64,000 nt of DNA from Nocardia concava NBRC 100430 (lineage in GTDB: Bacteria > Actinomycetota > Actinomycetes > Mycobacteriales > Mycobacteriaceae), in assembly GCF_000308815.1 (NCBI RefSeq), contig NZ_BAFX01000007.1:1-64000 (forward strand). Direction: 5' to 3'. Numbering within the stretch: position 1 is the first letter of the stretch; each line of letters starts with the position of its first letter. Under the pieces are notes generated by a model, which did no database searches, was not told the DNA's origin, and saw only the letters and a list, made by a program, of their open reading frames with translations. Positions 50,583 through 60,380 of the stretch are shown here, one piece after another. The position numbers and the translations under genes were made by a program.

Positions 50583-52235
50583 ATGGCTACATCCGAAGTG
50601 CGGGAGTCGACCGGCGAGGGCGGCTTCACCCATCGAGAAATATTGGTGATTCTCAGCGGGCTGTTGCTGGGCATCCTGCTCGCGGCGCTGGATCAGACCA
50701 TCGTGTCCACGGCCATCCGCACCATCGCCGATGACCTGAACGGGTATTCGCTGCAGGCCTGGGCCACCACGGCGTATCTGATCACGGCCACGCTGGCGAC
50801 GCCGCTGTACGGGAAGCTGTCGGATATGTACGGGCGCAAGCCCTTCTACCTGGCCGCCATCTCGATCTTCCTGACCGGATCGCTGCTGTGCACGTTCTCG
50901 CAGTCCATGTACGAACTCGCCGCCTTCCGGGCGATCCAGGGACTCGGTGCGGGCGGGCTGATGTCGCTGGCGCTGACCATCGTCGGCGATATCGTGAGCC
51001 CGCGCGAAAGGTCCAGGTACCAGGGCTATTTCCTGGCCGTGTTCGGCACCTCCAGCGTGATCGGGCCGGTGCTGGGCGGGCTGTTCGCCGGGCAGCACAG
51101 CATTCTGGGCATCGCGGGCTGGCGGTGGGTGTTCCTGGTGAACGTGCCCATCGGGCTGTTCACGCTGGCCGTGGTGACGCGGGTGCTGCATCTGCCGGCG
51201 GTCGAGAAATCCCGTGACCGCGTGGACTATTGGGGCGCGATCATCCTGGCGCTCGGCATCACGCCGCTGCTGATCGTGGCCGAACAGGGCCGCCAATGGG
51301 GCTGGGGGAGTGCGCGATCGGTGGCCTGCTTCGTCATCGCCGCGGTCGGCGTGATCGGCTTCGTGGTCGTGGAGGCCGCGCTGGGCGACGCGGCGCTGAT
51401 TCCGCTGCGGATATTCAAGAACCGGACCTTCGCGCTCGGCGTGGTCATCTCGTTCGTGGTGGGCGCGGGCATGTTCGGCGGAATTCTGCTGCTGCCCCAG
51501 TATTTACAGGCCGACCGGGGCGCGAGCCCGATGCTGGGCGGCCTGCAGATGATCCCCATGGTGCTCGGCATGATGATCGGCTCGGTGGTGTCGGGGCAAT
51601 TGATCTCGCGCACCGGGCATTACCGGATCTATACGCTGCTCGGCTCGGCCATGATCACCATCGGGCTGTTCCTGCTGCACTATCTGAAGGCCGATACGGC
51701 GTTCTGGATCGTGGTGCTGTTCATGCTGTGCGTGGGTTTCGGGCTCGGCAATCTCATGCAGCCGCTCATCGTGGCCTTGCAGAATGCGTTGCCGCCCAGG
51801 GACATGGGGGTTTCGACGGCCTCCGCCACGTTCTTCCGGCAGATCGGCGGCACGCTGGGCGCGGCGGTATTCCTGTCGATCCTGTTCGATCGGCTGGGGC
51901 CCAATATCCGCTCGCAATTGCTCGAGGCCGGGAAGGATCCGGCGTTCCAGCAGGCCGTCCTGAAGGGCGCGCACGACGGGAACCCGGCGGATATGGCCTT
52001 GTCACAAGGCTTTTTGAACCACGACACCTCGGCTGTGCAGGGCGTGCTGAACGACAGTTCGGTGATTCAGAAACTCAATCCCGTACTCGCGCAACCGTTC
52101 AAGGTCGGATTCGCCGATTCGCTGTCGACGGTCTTCCTGACTACTTCCGCGGTCACGCTGGTGGCATTCGTGCTGGTGCTGTTCTGGCGCGAGGTGCCGC
52201 TGCGCACCACGGCCGGATTGACCACCGCCGAATAA
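50583..52235 (+). CDS. DHA2-family (EmrB/QacA) multidrug exporter
   Basis: 550 residues, 14-helix major facilitator. Motif A GKLSDMYGRKP, motif C GPVLGGLFAG, and a charged LDQTIVSTAIRTIADDL in helix 1 (motif D1). Proton-driven export of drugs or lipids. ATG at 50583. Shares a bidirectional terminator with ppa. Confidence 0.93.
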   Translation: MATSEVRESTGEGGFTHREILVILSGLLLGILLAALDQTIVSTAIRTIADDLNGYSLQAWATTAYLITATLATPLYGKLSDMYGRKPFYLAAISIFLTGSLLCTFSQSMYELAAFRAIQGLGAGGLMSLALTIVGDIVSPRERSRYQGYFLAVFGTSSVIGPVLGGLFAGQHSILGIAGWRWVFLVNVPIGLFTLAVVTRVLHLPAVEKSRDRVDYWGAIILALGITPLLIVAEQGRQWGWGSARSVACFVIAAVGVIGFVVVEAALGDAALIPLRIFKNRTFALGVVISFVVGAGMFGGILLLPQYLQADRGASPMLGGLQMIPMVLGMMIGSVVSGQLISRTGHYRIYTLLGSAMITIGLFLLHYLKADTAFWIVVLFMLCVGFGLGNLMQPLIVALQNALPPRDMGVSTASATFFRQIGGTLGAAVFLSILFDRLGPNIRSQLLEAGKDPAFQQAVLKGAHDGNPADMALSQGFLNHDTSAVQGVLNDSSVIQKLNPVLAQPFKVGFADSLSTVFLTTSAVTLVAFVLVLFWREVPLRTTAGLTTAE

Positions 52236-52241
52236 AAGCGA

Positions 52242-52270
52242 AGGGGCGGTGCGGAATCCGCACCGCCCCT
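52242..52270. terminator. bidirectional terminator between the exporter and ppa genes
   Basis: Perfect 13-pair stem AGGGGCGGTGCGG/CCGCACCGCCCCT with a three-base loop, between two converging stops. Confidence 0.85.
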
Positions 52271-52284
52271 CGGGCATCGACAGC

Positions 52285-52776
52285 TCAGTGGCCGCCCTGC
52301 TCCTTCAGGCGCGCGTAGGCCTCGTCGACCAGCTTCTCGGCCTTCTCGCGGCCTTCCCAGCCCTCGACCTTGACCCACTTGCCGGGCTCCAGGTCCTTGT
52401 AGCGCTCGAAGAAGTGCGCGATCTCCTTGCGCTGGAACTCCGGGATGTCCTCGACGTCCTGGATGTGATCCCAGCGCTTGTCCTTGTTGGGGACCGCGAC
52501 CAGCTTCTCGTCGGTGCCGGCCTCATCGCTCATGATGAGCACGCCGACCGGACGGGCCTCGACCAGCACACCCGGGAACACGGGCTCGGGCAGCAGCACC
52601 ATGCAGTCCAGCGGGTCACCGTCGCCGCCGAGGGTGTTCTCGATGTAGCCGTAGTCGGCCGGGTACATCATCGGGGTGTAGAGGTAGCGGTCCAGCCGCA
52701 CGCGTCCGGTCTCGTGATCGACCTCGTACTTGTTGCGCTGACCCCGGGGGATCTCGATGGTGACGTCGAACTCCAC
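52285..52776 (-). CDS. ppa: inorganic pyrophosphatase
   Basis: 163-residue family I pyrophosphatase, hydrolysing PPi to phosphate. Active-site [14 protein letters not shown] and [11 protein letters not shown] present, with the conserved KPARPVG-like segment as [11 protein letters not shown] at 52774-52776 follows AAGGAG. Divergent from dacB as in M. tuberculosis (Rv3628/Rv3627c). Confidence 0.97.
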   Translation of the reverse strand: MEFDVTIEIPRGQRNKYEVDHETGRVRLDRYLYTPMMYPADYGYIENTLGGDGDPLDCMVLLPEPVFPGVLVEARPVGVLIMSDEAGTDEKLVAVPNKDKRWDHIQDVEDIPEFQRKEIAHFFERYKDLEPGKWVKVEGWEGREKAEKLVDEAYARLKEQGGH

Positions 52777-52944
52777 GTCATCTCCTTCTGTGGGCGGTAG
52801 GGCTGCCGACTCGCCAGCTCGTTCGGGGGAACGACTGCGCAACGAGGATAGTGTGGACCGCGAGTGTGTGGGTTCGGCAGGGACGTCCCGGGGCCCCGAG
52901 CGGTAGCCATAGCCCCACCACAGGTATCAGGGAGACAGCGGCAG

Positions 52945-54426
52945 GTGTTTGGTCGGAGCAAGCAGAACGTCGGTGGTCTGGAGGCCAAGCGTCGGCGCAG
53001 AACCTGGTTCCTGGTGTCGTTGGTGCTGGTCATGGTGCTGGCGGCGGTCGGCTCGACGGTACTGATCCTGAAGCCCTGGACCGAGGAATTCCGGCACGGG
53101 GGCTTGACGATCGCCGATCCGCCCGCGCTCGTGAAGCCGATCCCGCAGGTCGCACCCGCACCGGTGACCGCGCCCGCGGCCACCGCCACCGGTCTGACCG
53201 CCGCTCTCGCGCCCGTGATCGGGAACCCGGACCTGGGGATCTTCGCGGGTTCGGTGTCGGACGGGGACACCGGCAAGGTGCTGTGGACCCAGGACCCGGA
53301 CAAGGGCATGATCCCGTCCTCCACCGCCAAGGTCCTCACCACCGCGGCCGCGCTGCTGGCCCTGCCCTACGACCACCGGGTGACCACCAAGATCGTGACC
53401 GGCGCCACTCCCGGCCAGATCGTGCTGGTCGGCGGCGGCGACCCGACCATCACCGCGCAGCCGGACGGCAAGGGCTACTACCCGGACGCGCCGAAGCTGC
53501 AGGACCTGGTCGCGCAGGTCAAGGCGTCGGGACAGCGGGTGGACTCGATCGTGGTGGACACCTCGGCCTACACCGGGCCCAATTTCGCGCCCGGCTGGGA
53601 GACCTCCGATATCGCGGGCGGGTCGATCGCGCCCATGGACGCGGTGATGATCGACGGCGGGCGGCTCGATCCGCTGGTCGAATACTCGCCGCGCACGCCC
53701 ACTCCCGCGCTGGACGCGGGCAAGAAGCTGGCCGCCGAGCTCGGAGTCGACCAGGCGAAGGTGAGCATGGGTACGGCCCCGGCGGGCGCCACCCAGCTGG
53801 CCGCCGTGCAGTCCGCGCCGCTGCGTGAACGCATGCTGCAGGCCATGGTGCACTCCGACAATGTGCTGGCCGAGGCCATCGGCCGCGAGGTCGCGGTGGC
53901 CAGCGGGCAGGAAGCCTCCTTCACCGGTGCGGTGACCGCCATGTCGACGGTGTTGCAGGCCGCGGGATTCGATCTGAACGGGCTGAAAATGTCCGATAAC
54001 AGCGGGCTTTCGACCGATGACCGCATCCCGCCGCGGCTGCTCAACCGGGTGCTGACGGTGGCCGCGCTGCCCGGCAACTCCGGTGTGCAAGGCAACACCA
54101 CTGGTACGCAGGGCAATTCGACCGCCGATCCGGCCTCGGACAAGTCCGGCGGATCCCCGCTCGCGCCGCTGCTGGACTACCTGCCCGTCGCGGGCGGCAC
54201 CGGCTCGCTGGCGAACCGTTATGTGGATCGCGATCGCGACGGTGCGGGTTGGATTCGGGCGAAAACAGGAACTCTGTCCGTATCGAGTGCGTTGGTGGGT
54301 TATGTGCTGGACCGCGACGGACGGGTACTGACGTTCGCCCTCATGTCCAACGATCGGCCGCCGGAGGTGAGCCGACCCGCGCTGGACGCCGTCGCCAACG
54401 CACTGCGCAATTGTGGCTGCTCCTGA
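52945..54426 (+). CDS. dacB: D-alanyl-D-alanine carboxypeptidase, S13 family (PBP4-like)
   Basis: 493 residues. One N-terminal membrane helix (about 21-42) after a basic patch, then the penicillin-binding domain with SxxK at Ser126-Thr-Ala-Lys129, SDN in MVHSDNVLAEA and KTGT in IRAKTGTLSV. It trims peptidoglycan stem peptides in the cell envelope. GTG at 52945 follows GGGAGA; the longer reading from 52864 is less likely. Heads an operon with the metalloprotease, tilS and hpt. Confidence 0.94.
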   Translation: MFGRSKQNVGGLEAKRRRRTWFLVSLVLVMVLAAVGSTVLILKPWTEEFRHGGLTIADPPALVKPIPQVAPAPVTAPAATATGLTAALAPVIGNPDLGIFAGSVSDGDTGKVLWTQDPDKGMIPSSTAKVLTTAAALLALPYDHRVTTKIVTGATPGQIVLVGGGDPTITAQPDGKGYYPDAPKLQDLVAQVKASGQRVDSIVVDTSAYTGPNFAPGWETSDIAGGSIAPMDAVMIDGGRLDPLVEYSPRTPTPALDAGKKLAAELGVDQAKVSMGTAPAGATQLAAVQSAPLRERMLQAMVHSDNVLAEAIGREVAVASGQEASFTGAVTAMSTVLQAAGFDLNGLKMSDNSGLSTDDRIPPRLLNRVLTVAALPGNSGVQGNTTGTQGNSTADPASDKSGGSPLAPLLDYLPVAGGTGSLANRYVDRDRDGAGWIRAKTGTLSVSSALVGYVLDRDGRVLTFALMSNDRPPEVSRPALDAVANALRNCGCS

Positions 54427-54433
54427 CGGGTGG

Positions 54434-55543
54434 ATGAACATGACCGGACCCGAAAACTCCTCGGCCCCCGCCGAATCGGAAGATCGTGAATCGACCAGGA
54501 GGAGCCGCACCCCGTTGACCGGCGTCGTTGACTGGAACGTGGCCGCGCGCACCGGGGCCGCGCTGGTGCCGTCCGGACCGCGCACCTCGCGCTACTCCGC
54601 CGAGCAGGCGGTCGCCGAACTCGCCTCCGCCTCGGTGCGCGCCGAGGGGCCGGTGCGCGAGGTCAGCGGGCTGGACGACGGCTCGGTGGTGCCGGACGCG
54701 CTGATCGTGGACCGGCCCGGCTGGATCCGGGCCGCCGCGGACTCCATGTCGCAGCTCACCGGCAGCGGCGTCGATGCCGGGGCCTCCGGCAAATTCGTCG
54801 GCAAACCGGCCGGATTGCAGGCCGGGGCCATGCTGGCCTTCCTGTCCACGGCCATCCTCGGCCAGTACGACCCGTTCACCGGGCCCGACGGCACCCTGCT
54901 GCTGGTCGCGCCCAACATCATGGCGGTGGAGCGGGCACTCGGCGTGCCGCCCACCGACTTCCGGCTCTGGGTGTGCCTGCACGAGGTCACCCACCGGGTC
55001 CAATTCTCTTCCGCCCCTTGGATCGCCGAATACATGCGCGGCAATGTGGACATCCTCGGCGAGGCCGGGGACGAACCCCTCGCCGACATGCTGGCCCGCC
55101 TGGCCGAAGCGGTGCAGGCCCGCCGCCGCGGCGAGGAGGACCCGGCGGCCGGCGGCATGATCGGGCTGCTGCGCGCCACCCAGGCCGCACCCCAGCGCGA
55201 AGCCCTGGACCGGCTCCTCATGCTCGGCACTCTCCTCGAGGGCCACGCCGACCATGTCATGGACGCCGTCGGGCCCGCCGTGGTGCCCTCGGTCGCCCGC
55301 ATTCGCGCCGCCTTCGACCAGCGCCGCAAGCGGCCCACCAACCCGATTCAGCGCCTGCTGCGCGCCCTGCTCGGCATGGACGCCAAGGTCGCCCAGTACG
55401 TGCGCGGCAAGGCCTTCGTCGACGAGGTCGTCGACACCGTCGGCATGCAGCGGTTCAACACCATCTGGACCGAACCCGAAACCCTGCCCCGCACAGACGA
55501 AATCGGCGAGCCGCAACGCTGGGTGAACCGCGTCCTGGGCTGA
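54434..55543 (+). CDS. zinc-dependent metalloprotease-like protein (F420-biosynthesis-associated family)
   Basis: 369 residues. Zinc motif HEVTH in VCLHEVTHRVQF (about residue 184) with the downstream acidic ligand in LLEGHADHVMD. The family (Rv3626c) is conserved in actinobacteria and annotated as coenzyme F420 biosynthesis-associated, without a proven substrate. ATG at 54434, or 54440, which is better spaced from GGGTGG; it starts just past the dacB stop. Confidence 0.87.
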   Translation: MNMTGPENSSAPAESEDRESTRRSRTPLTGVVDWNVAARTGAALVPSGPRTSRYSAEQAVAELASASVRAEGPVREVSGLDDGSVVPDALIVDRPGWIRAAADSMSQLTGSGVDAGASGKFVGKPAGLQAGAMLAFLSTAILGQYDPFTGPDGTLLLVAPNIMAVERALGVPPTDFRLWVCLHEVTHRVQFSSAPWIAEYMRGNVDILGEAGDEPLADMLARLAEAVQARRRGEEDPAAGGMIGLLRATQAAPQREALDRLLMLGTLLEGHADHVMDAVGPAVVPSVARIRAAFDQRRKRPTNPIQRLLRALLGMDAKVAQYVRGKAFVDEVVDTVGMQRFNTIWTEPETLPRTDEIGEPQRWVNRVLG

Positions 55544-55571
55544 CGGCTGTCGGGTCGAAGGAGGCGTCCGC

Positions 55572-55615
55572 GCTGCTCGCGGGCGATACCGATGCTGCTC
55601 GCGGGCGACACCGAT
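55572..55615 (+). repeat. 22-bp tandem duplication
   Basis: GCTGCTCGCGGGCGATACCG and its continuation AT (55572-55593) are repeated once (55594-55615) with one base change. It lies between the metalloprotease stop and the tilS start. Confidence 0.8.
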
Positions 55616-55692
55616 TGCGCCTGCGCGGGATCGGATGCGCCACCCCCGCCCGGCCCGGCGGCTGGCAGGTGCCCACATGCGACGATCGGGGC

Positions 55693-56754
55693 GTGAACGA
55701 TCGGCCCCGCCTGCCCGAGACACGTGCCGCGCTGACCATGCGACGCGCCGTGCGGGAGTGGCTGGGGCGCTACGCCCATCAGGGCGTGGTCGCGGTGGCT
55801 CTTTCGGGCGGTGCTGATTCGCTGGCCCTCACCGCCGCCGCGTGCGTCGAAGCAGACGCGGTCGACGCCTTGATCGTGGACCACGGATTGCAAGCGGGGT
55901 CGGCGGAGGTCGCGGCCCGCGCGGCGGAGGTGGCGCTGAAACTGGGCTGCCGATCGGCCCAGGTGCTGCCGGTGACGGTGGAACGGTCGGGGCCGAGCGC
56001 CGATCTTGCCGGGGACAATCCGACGTTCGGCACGGACATGGGGCAGGGCGGGGACCCGGACATCGGCGGATATCCGGGCGGCCCGGAAGCGGCGGCGCGG
56101 CGGGCTCGGTATGCGGCCCTGGACGCGGCGCGGCAGGGGCTGCCGGTGCTGCTCGGGCACACTCTCGATGATCAGGCCGAGACCGTGCTGCTCGGGCTGG
56201 CGCGCGGGTCGGGGGCGCGGTCGATTCAGGGCATGGCGGAGTTCGATGACCCATGGGGGCGGCCCTTGCTCGGGGTGCGGCGGAGCGTGACCCGGGAGCT
56301 CTGTGGAGACCTGGGGATGGATCCGTGGGAGGACCCGCACAACAGTGCGCCGGAGTTCACCCGGGTGCGGCTGCGGGCGGAGGTGCTGCCGCTGCTGGAG
56401 GACGTGCTCGGGGGTGGGGTGGCGGCGGCGCTGGCGCGGACGGCGGCGCAGCTGCGGGAGGACGGGGAGGTGCTGGACGGGCTCGCCGGAGGGTTGCTGG
56501 CGGACGCGCGGGAGGGCGACGCGCTGCGAATCGAGATGCTCGCCACTGTCGCGCCCGCGCTGCGGCGACGCGTCATTCGCGGGTGGTTGCTCGAGCATGG
56601 CGCAAAATCATTGACGGACAGCAATTTACGGGCGGTCGAGGCACTGGTCACACAATGGCGTGGACAGGGCGGTGTCGCGGTCGGCGGTTCATCCGGTGGG
56701 ACCAGGTTGGTTGCCGCGCGTGAACATGGCAGGCTCATACTCAGGTCGGAGTGA
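55693..56754 (+). CDS. tilS: tRNA(Ile)-lysidine synthase
   Basis: 353-residue PP-loop ATPase that converts the wobble C of tRNA-Ile(CAU) to lysidine, letting it read AUA. ATP-binding SGGADS in [54 protein letters not shown] at 55693. Followed by hpt with an overlap, as in M. tuberculosis (mesJ-hpt). Confidence 0.95.
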   Translation: MNDRPRLPETRAALTMRRAVREWLGRYAHQGVVAVALSGGADSLALTAAACVEADAVDALIVDHGLQAGSAEVAARAAEVALKLGCRSAQVLPVTVERSGPSADLAGDNPTFGTDMGQGGDPDIGGYPGGPEAAARRARYAALDAARQGLPVLLGHTLDDQAETVLLGLARGSGARSIQGMAEFDDPWGRPLLGVRRSVTRELCGDLGMDPWEDPHNSAPEFTRVRLRAEVLPLLEDVLGGGVAAALARTAAQLREDGEVLDGLAGGLLADAREGDALRIEMLATVAPALRRRVIRGWLLEHGAKSLTDSNLRAVEALVTQWRGQGGVAVGGSSGGTRLVAAREHGRLILRSE

Positions 56755-57367
56755 ACCCGCGCGTGAGGATGCGCAGCCGGGTCGACACATCAGTGAAGGG
56801 ATACCAGCGGACGTGTACGGGGACGACATCGCGTCGGTGCTGATCAGCGAGGACGAGATCGCCGCCAAGGTCGAGGAACTCGCGGAACTGGTCGCCAAGC
56901 GCTACCCGGCCGGGGCTCCCGAGGGCGACCTGCTGCTGGTGGGCGTGCTCAAGGGCGCGATCTTCTTCATGACCGATCTGGCCAAGAAGCTCACCGTGCC
57001 GACGCAGATGGAGTTCATGGCCGTCTCGTCCTACGGATCCTCCACCTCGTCCTCTGGTGTCGTGCGCATCATGAAGGATCTGGACAAGGACATCGCGGGC
57101 CGCAATGTGTTGATCGTCGAGGACATCATCGACTCCGGTCTGACGCTGTCGTGGCTGCTGCGCAACCTGTCCAGCCGCAATCCGGCCTCGCTCGAGGTGG
57201 TGACGCTGCTGCGCAAGCCCGATGCGCTGCGCACCCAGGTCGACGTGATGGCCGTCGGCTTCGACATCCCGAACGAGTTCGTGGTCGGCTACGGCCTCGA
57301 CTACGCCGAGCGCTACCGGGATCTGCCCTACATCGGCACCCTCGATCCGAAGGTGTACGGGGGCTAG
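56726..57367 (+). CDS. hpt: hypoxanthine phosphoribosyltransferase
   Basis: 213 residues. PRTase core with [18 protein letters not shown] and the PRPP loop [17 protein letters not shown], and the [15 protein letters not shown]-terminus. Salvages hypoxanthine/guanine to IMP/GMP. Start uncertain: ATG at 56726 (28-base overlap with tilS) matches the length of mycobacterial homologues; a GTG at 56813 would be shorter. Confidence 0.93.
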   Translation: MAGSYSGRSEPAREDAQPGRHISEGIPADVYGDDIASVLISEDEIAAKVEELAELVAKRYPAGAPEGDLLLVGVLKGAIFFMTDLAKKLTVPTQMEFMAVSSYGSSTSSSGVVRIMKDLDKDIAGRNVLIVEDIIDSGLTLSWLLRNLSSRNPASLEVVTLLRKPDALRTQVDVMAVGFDIPNEFVVGYGLDYAERYRDLPYIGTLDPKVYGG

Positions 57368-57747
57368 ACCCTCTCGCGAATCTTTCAAGATCGAAAGCCG
57401 TCCCATGATTTGGGGCGGCTTTCGGCCTTGATGTGAGGAATGTCACTCGGGCGATTTGTTTGGGAGATACGCCCGGCGCGGGCGTTGTTGCTGAGGGTCA
57501 GCGATCGCGTGACGGGCGGATCGCCGGGTGGGAGTGTGGTTCGCGTAACTGCTGGTCAAGTGTTCGCTTGGGCGCGTCGGGCCGAGCCTTGCCGAATGGC
57601 CAGGAATTCGCGACTCCAGTTAACAGAATGTTTCGTGGGCGTCCTATGCTGTCCATAACAAACCTGACGGCTGTTTTCTGATCCTGCTGCAAACTTTGGG
57701 GTCGGATTCGGCTGGAAAATCAAGACCGATTCTGATAGCAAGGGGCT
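57368..57747. other. gap between hpt and the LysR gene
   Basis: 380 bases. It contains the hpt terminator and the LysR promoter region; TATGCT near 57646 and nearby TAACA words are A/T-rich but not a clear promoter. No gene seen. Confidence 0.5.
57392..57424 (+). terminator. terminator of the dacB-hpt operon
   Basis: CGAAAGCCGTCCC pairs with GGGGCGGCTTTCG (one G-U pair) over a 7-base loop, 25 bases after the hpt stop. Confidence 0.8.
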
Positions 57748-58647
57748 ATGGACCCGCATTTGCGCGACCTGCGGTATTTCGTCGCCGTCGCTGAGGAACT
57801 GCATTTCACGAACGCCGCCCAGCGGCTGCACATCGCACAACCCACCCTGTCACGACAGATCCGGCAGCTGGAGCGCCAGCTCGATGTCGTGCTGTTCGAC
57901 CGCAACCAGCGCAGCGTGGCCCTGACCGTCGCCGGCAAGGAACTCCTCGAAGGCGCGCGGAAGATCCTGGAACTGTGGGAAGTCACCAATGTCGCCCTGC
58001 AGGAGGCCGGTGAGGTGCTGCGCGTCGGCATCCAGTCCTCCATCGGCCGCGGCCTGATCACCGACCTGGAGAGCGCCAGCGGCCACCGGCTCGCCCTGCA
58101 CTCCGCGTCCTGGACCGACCCGTCCAGCGGCCTGGCCGGGCGTCAGGCGGACCTGGCGCTCATGTGGCTGCCGGTGCCTGACACCAGCCGCTACCGCTGG
58201 CAGGTGCTGCGCACCGAGCCGCGCTGGGTGCTGCTGCCGGAGAACCACGCGCTGGCGGGTCAGGAGAGCATCGAGTTCGCCGACCTGATCGACGAGCCGT
58301 TCATCGCCATGCCCGCCGAAGCCGGTGCGGCACGCGACTTCTGGCTGGGTGCGGACGCCCGCGGCGGACGTCAGGCGCGGATCGGCGCCGAGGCGGCCAC
58401 CGCCGAGGAGCGGCTCGAGGCCGTCAGCCTCGGCCTGGGTGTGTGCCTGCTGGCCGAGAACAATGTCCCCATGTACCGCTGGCCGGGTCTGACCGCCCGC
58501 CCGGTGACCGGACTCGCCCCATGCGAGCTCGCGGTGGCCTGGCGCGCCGATGACGATCGGCCGACCATCCTGGAGTTCGCGGCCCGTGTGCTCGAGGGCG
58601 GCTTCGCGGAGAAGGAACCGGTCGCGGCCGCGCCGTCGGCTGTGTAA
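57748..58647 (+). CDS. LysR-family regulator
   Basis: 299 residues. N-terminal HTH from DLRYFVAVAEELHFTNAAQRLHIAQPTLSRQIRQLE and a substrate-binding-like C-terminal domain (GLRVGIQSS-type start VLRVGIQSSIGRG). Targets unknown; no divergent partner gene is adjacent, and its own terminator follows. ATG at 57748. Confidence 0.93.
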   Translation: MDPHLRDLRYFVAVAEELHFTNAAQRLHIAQPTLSRQIRQLERQLDVVLFDRNQRSVALTVAGKELLEGARKILELWEVTNVALQEAGEVLRVGIQSSIGRGLITDLESASGHRLALHSASWTDPSSGLAGRQADLALMWLPVPDTSRYRWQVLRTEPRWVLLPENHALAGQESIEFADLIDEPFIAMPAEAGAARDFWLGADARGGRQARIGAEAATAEERLEAVSLGLGVCLLAENNVPMYRWPGLTARPVTGLAPCELAVAWRADDDRPTILEFAARVLEGGFAEKEPVAAAPSAV

Positions 58648-58672
58648 GCAAGAGCTGCAAGTCATTCAGAAC

Positions 58673-58722
58673 GCCCGAGAGGGTGGCGGCAGAGGGTCGG
58701 AGGTTGCCGCCACCGCTCGGGC
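58673..58722. terminator. long hairpin between LysR and amidase genes
   Basis: GCCCGAG plus GGTGGCGGCA pairs with TGCCGCCACC plus CTCGGGC across a short loop, then TTTCG. Serves the converging LysR and amidase genes. Confidence 0.75.
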
Positions 58723-58732
58723 TTTCGCGTAT

Positions 58733-60187
58733 CTAGGGCGCCAACCGCTGCCACGGATGCGCGGCCTCGATCTGGGCGGCCAGGCGCAGGATGGTCGATT
58801 CGCTGCCTGGCGGGCCCGCGATCTGCGCGGCCACCGGGGTGCCGGTTCGCGGGTGCACGCCCATCGGAATCGAGAGCGCCGGCCAGCCGACCAGATTCCA
58901 CAGCGGCGTGAACGGCGAGAATTTCACGTTCGCAACGACATTCGCCAGCCACGGCCGCGAGTGCCAGCGCCGGGCGCGCAGGGCGGGGGTGGCCAGCGTC
59001 GGGGTGATGACCACGTCGTAGCGCTCGAAGTAGTCCTGCAGCCGTGATTCCACCCGATCCACCTGCGAGGGCCGCAGCAGCCCGGACTTCAGCACCGCCT
59101 TGCCCAGCGCGACGTGCGTGCGGGTGCGGCGCTGCAGGCGATCCGGATGCGGGACCGTGGCGGCCTCGCGCGCGGCATTGGCCAGCCAGCGCAGCGCCAG
59201 CGCGAAAGTCGCGCCCTGATATGGGAGTTCGGCCACGCCGATGATGTGGCCGGCCCGGGAGGCGGCCGCGGCGGCCTTGTCGGCGGCGGCGGTCCAGGCC
59301 AGGTCGATGTGGGTCAGCGGGGTGGGCGCACCGGTCGCCAGGCCGATGCGCAGAGTTTGCGGGGTCTCCAGATCGGCCAGATCGGGACGGTCCGCGAGCA
59401 CCGAGAGCATGAGCGCGGCGTCCGCGACAGTCGTTGCGAGGACACCGTTTTCGGTCATGCCGCCCCAGGAGTCCACACCCACCTCGGCGGGCACCAGGCC
59501 GCGCCCGGGCTTGAGGCCGACCACACCGCAGCAGGCGGCGGGGATCCGGACCGAGCCGAGACCGTCATTGCCGTGCGCGAGCGCGACCATGCCGGAGCCG
59601 ACCGCCGCGCCGGAACCGCCCGACGAGCCACCGGCCGAGTAGCGGGTGTTCCACGGGCTGCGGGTGATGCTGCCCGGACCGTCGGTGGCGCCCCAGAGCC
59701 CGAATTCGGGGACGGTGGTGAGGCCGACGACGACCGCGCCGGCCGCGCGTAGTCGCCGCACCACGGGATGGTCGGCATCGGCGGGCTGGTCCGAACCGGA
59801 CAGCGAGCCGCCGCGGGTGACCTCACCGGCCACATCGATATTGTTCTTCACCGCGATCGGCACCCCGGCCAGCGGCAGCATGTCCAGGTCCTGGCGTTCG
59901 GCCACCGCGCGCGCCTCGGCGCGGGCGGCTTCCTCACGAACCAGGCTGAAGGCGTTCAGTTTCCGGTCCCGGCCGCGAATGCGCTCCAGCGCGGCGTCGA
60001 CGGCCTGTTCGGGGGAGATCGAACCGTTCTGGACCGCGGCGGCGATGCCGGTTGCCGTGGTCAGGTCCGCGGGTGGACGGGCCTCGGGTGAACTGTCGGA
60101 ATCGGTCGTGGTGCCCGCCACCGCTGCCTCCTCGGTGGTCTCGGCTCGGACGCGATCGGCCGTCAGCGCCGTGCCCTCGTCGTACAT
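58733..60187 (-). CDS. amidase signature-family enzyme
   Basis: 484 residues. Catalytic triad segments: Lys in VPIAVKNNI (near 130), cis-Ser and nucleophile in SAGGSSGGSGAAVG (near 205). The N-terminal 70 residues are low-complexity and unusual. Substrate unknown; could be an amide hydrolase. ATG at 60185-60187 follows GGGGGAAG. Divergent from the kinase gene. Confidence 0.9.
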   Translation of the reverse strand: MYDEGTALTADRVRAETTEEAAVAGTTTDSDSSPEARPPADLTTATGIAAAVQNGSISPEQAVDAALERIRGRDRKLNAFSLVREEAARAEARAVAERQDLDMLPLAGVPIAVKNNIDVAGEVTRGGSLSGSDQPADADHPVVRRLRAAGAVVVGLTTVPEFGLWGATDGPGSITRSPWNTRYSAGGSSGGSGAAVGSGMVALAHGNDGLGSVRIPAACCGVVGLKPGRGLVPAEVGVDSWGGMTENGVLATTVADAALMLSVLADRPDLADLETPQTLRIGLATGAPTPLTHIDLAWTAAADKAAAAASRAGHIIGVAELPYQGATFALALRWLANAAREAATVPHPDRLQRRTRTHVALGKAVLKSGLLRPSQVDRVESRLQDYFERYDVVITPTLATPALRARRWHSRPWLANVVANVKFSPFTPLWNLVGWPALSIPMGVHPRTGTPVAAQIAGPPGSESTILRLAAQIEAAHPWQRLAP

Positions 60188-60380
60188 GCTCGTCTTCCCC
60201 CGTCGCCTCGTGTCGAAATCGGGTGATCCGCTCGTGAGCCGCAAGTTATCATTCCCGCTACTGGTCGGGGATGATGGTGTCGGGTGTGGCGGGTTCTTTG
60301 TCCGAATCTCAGAATCCACGACATCCCAGGATCGACAGTGCGGATCGACGACATCCGTGCCGAGCCAGGTGGGTGCGGAC

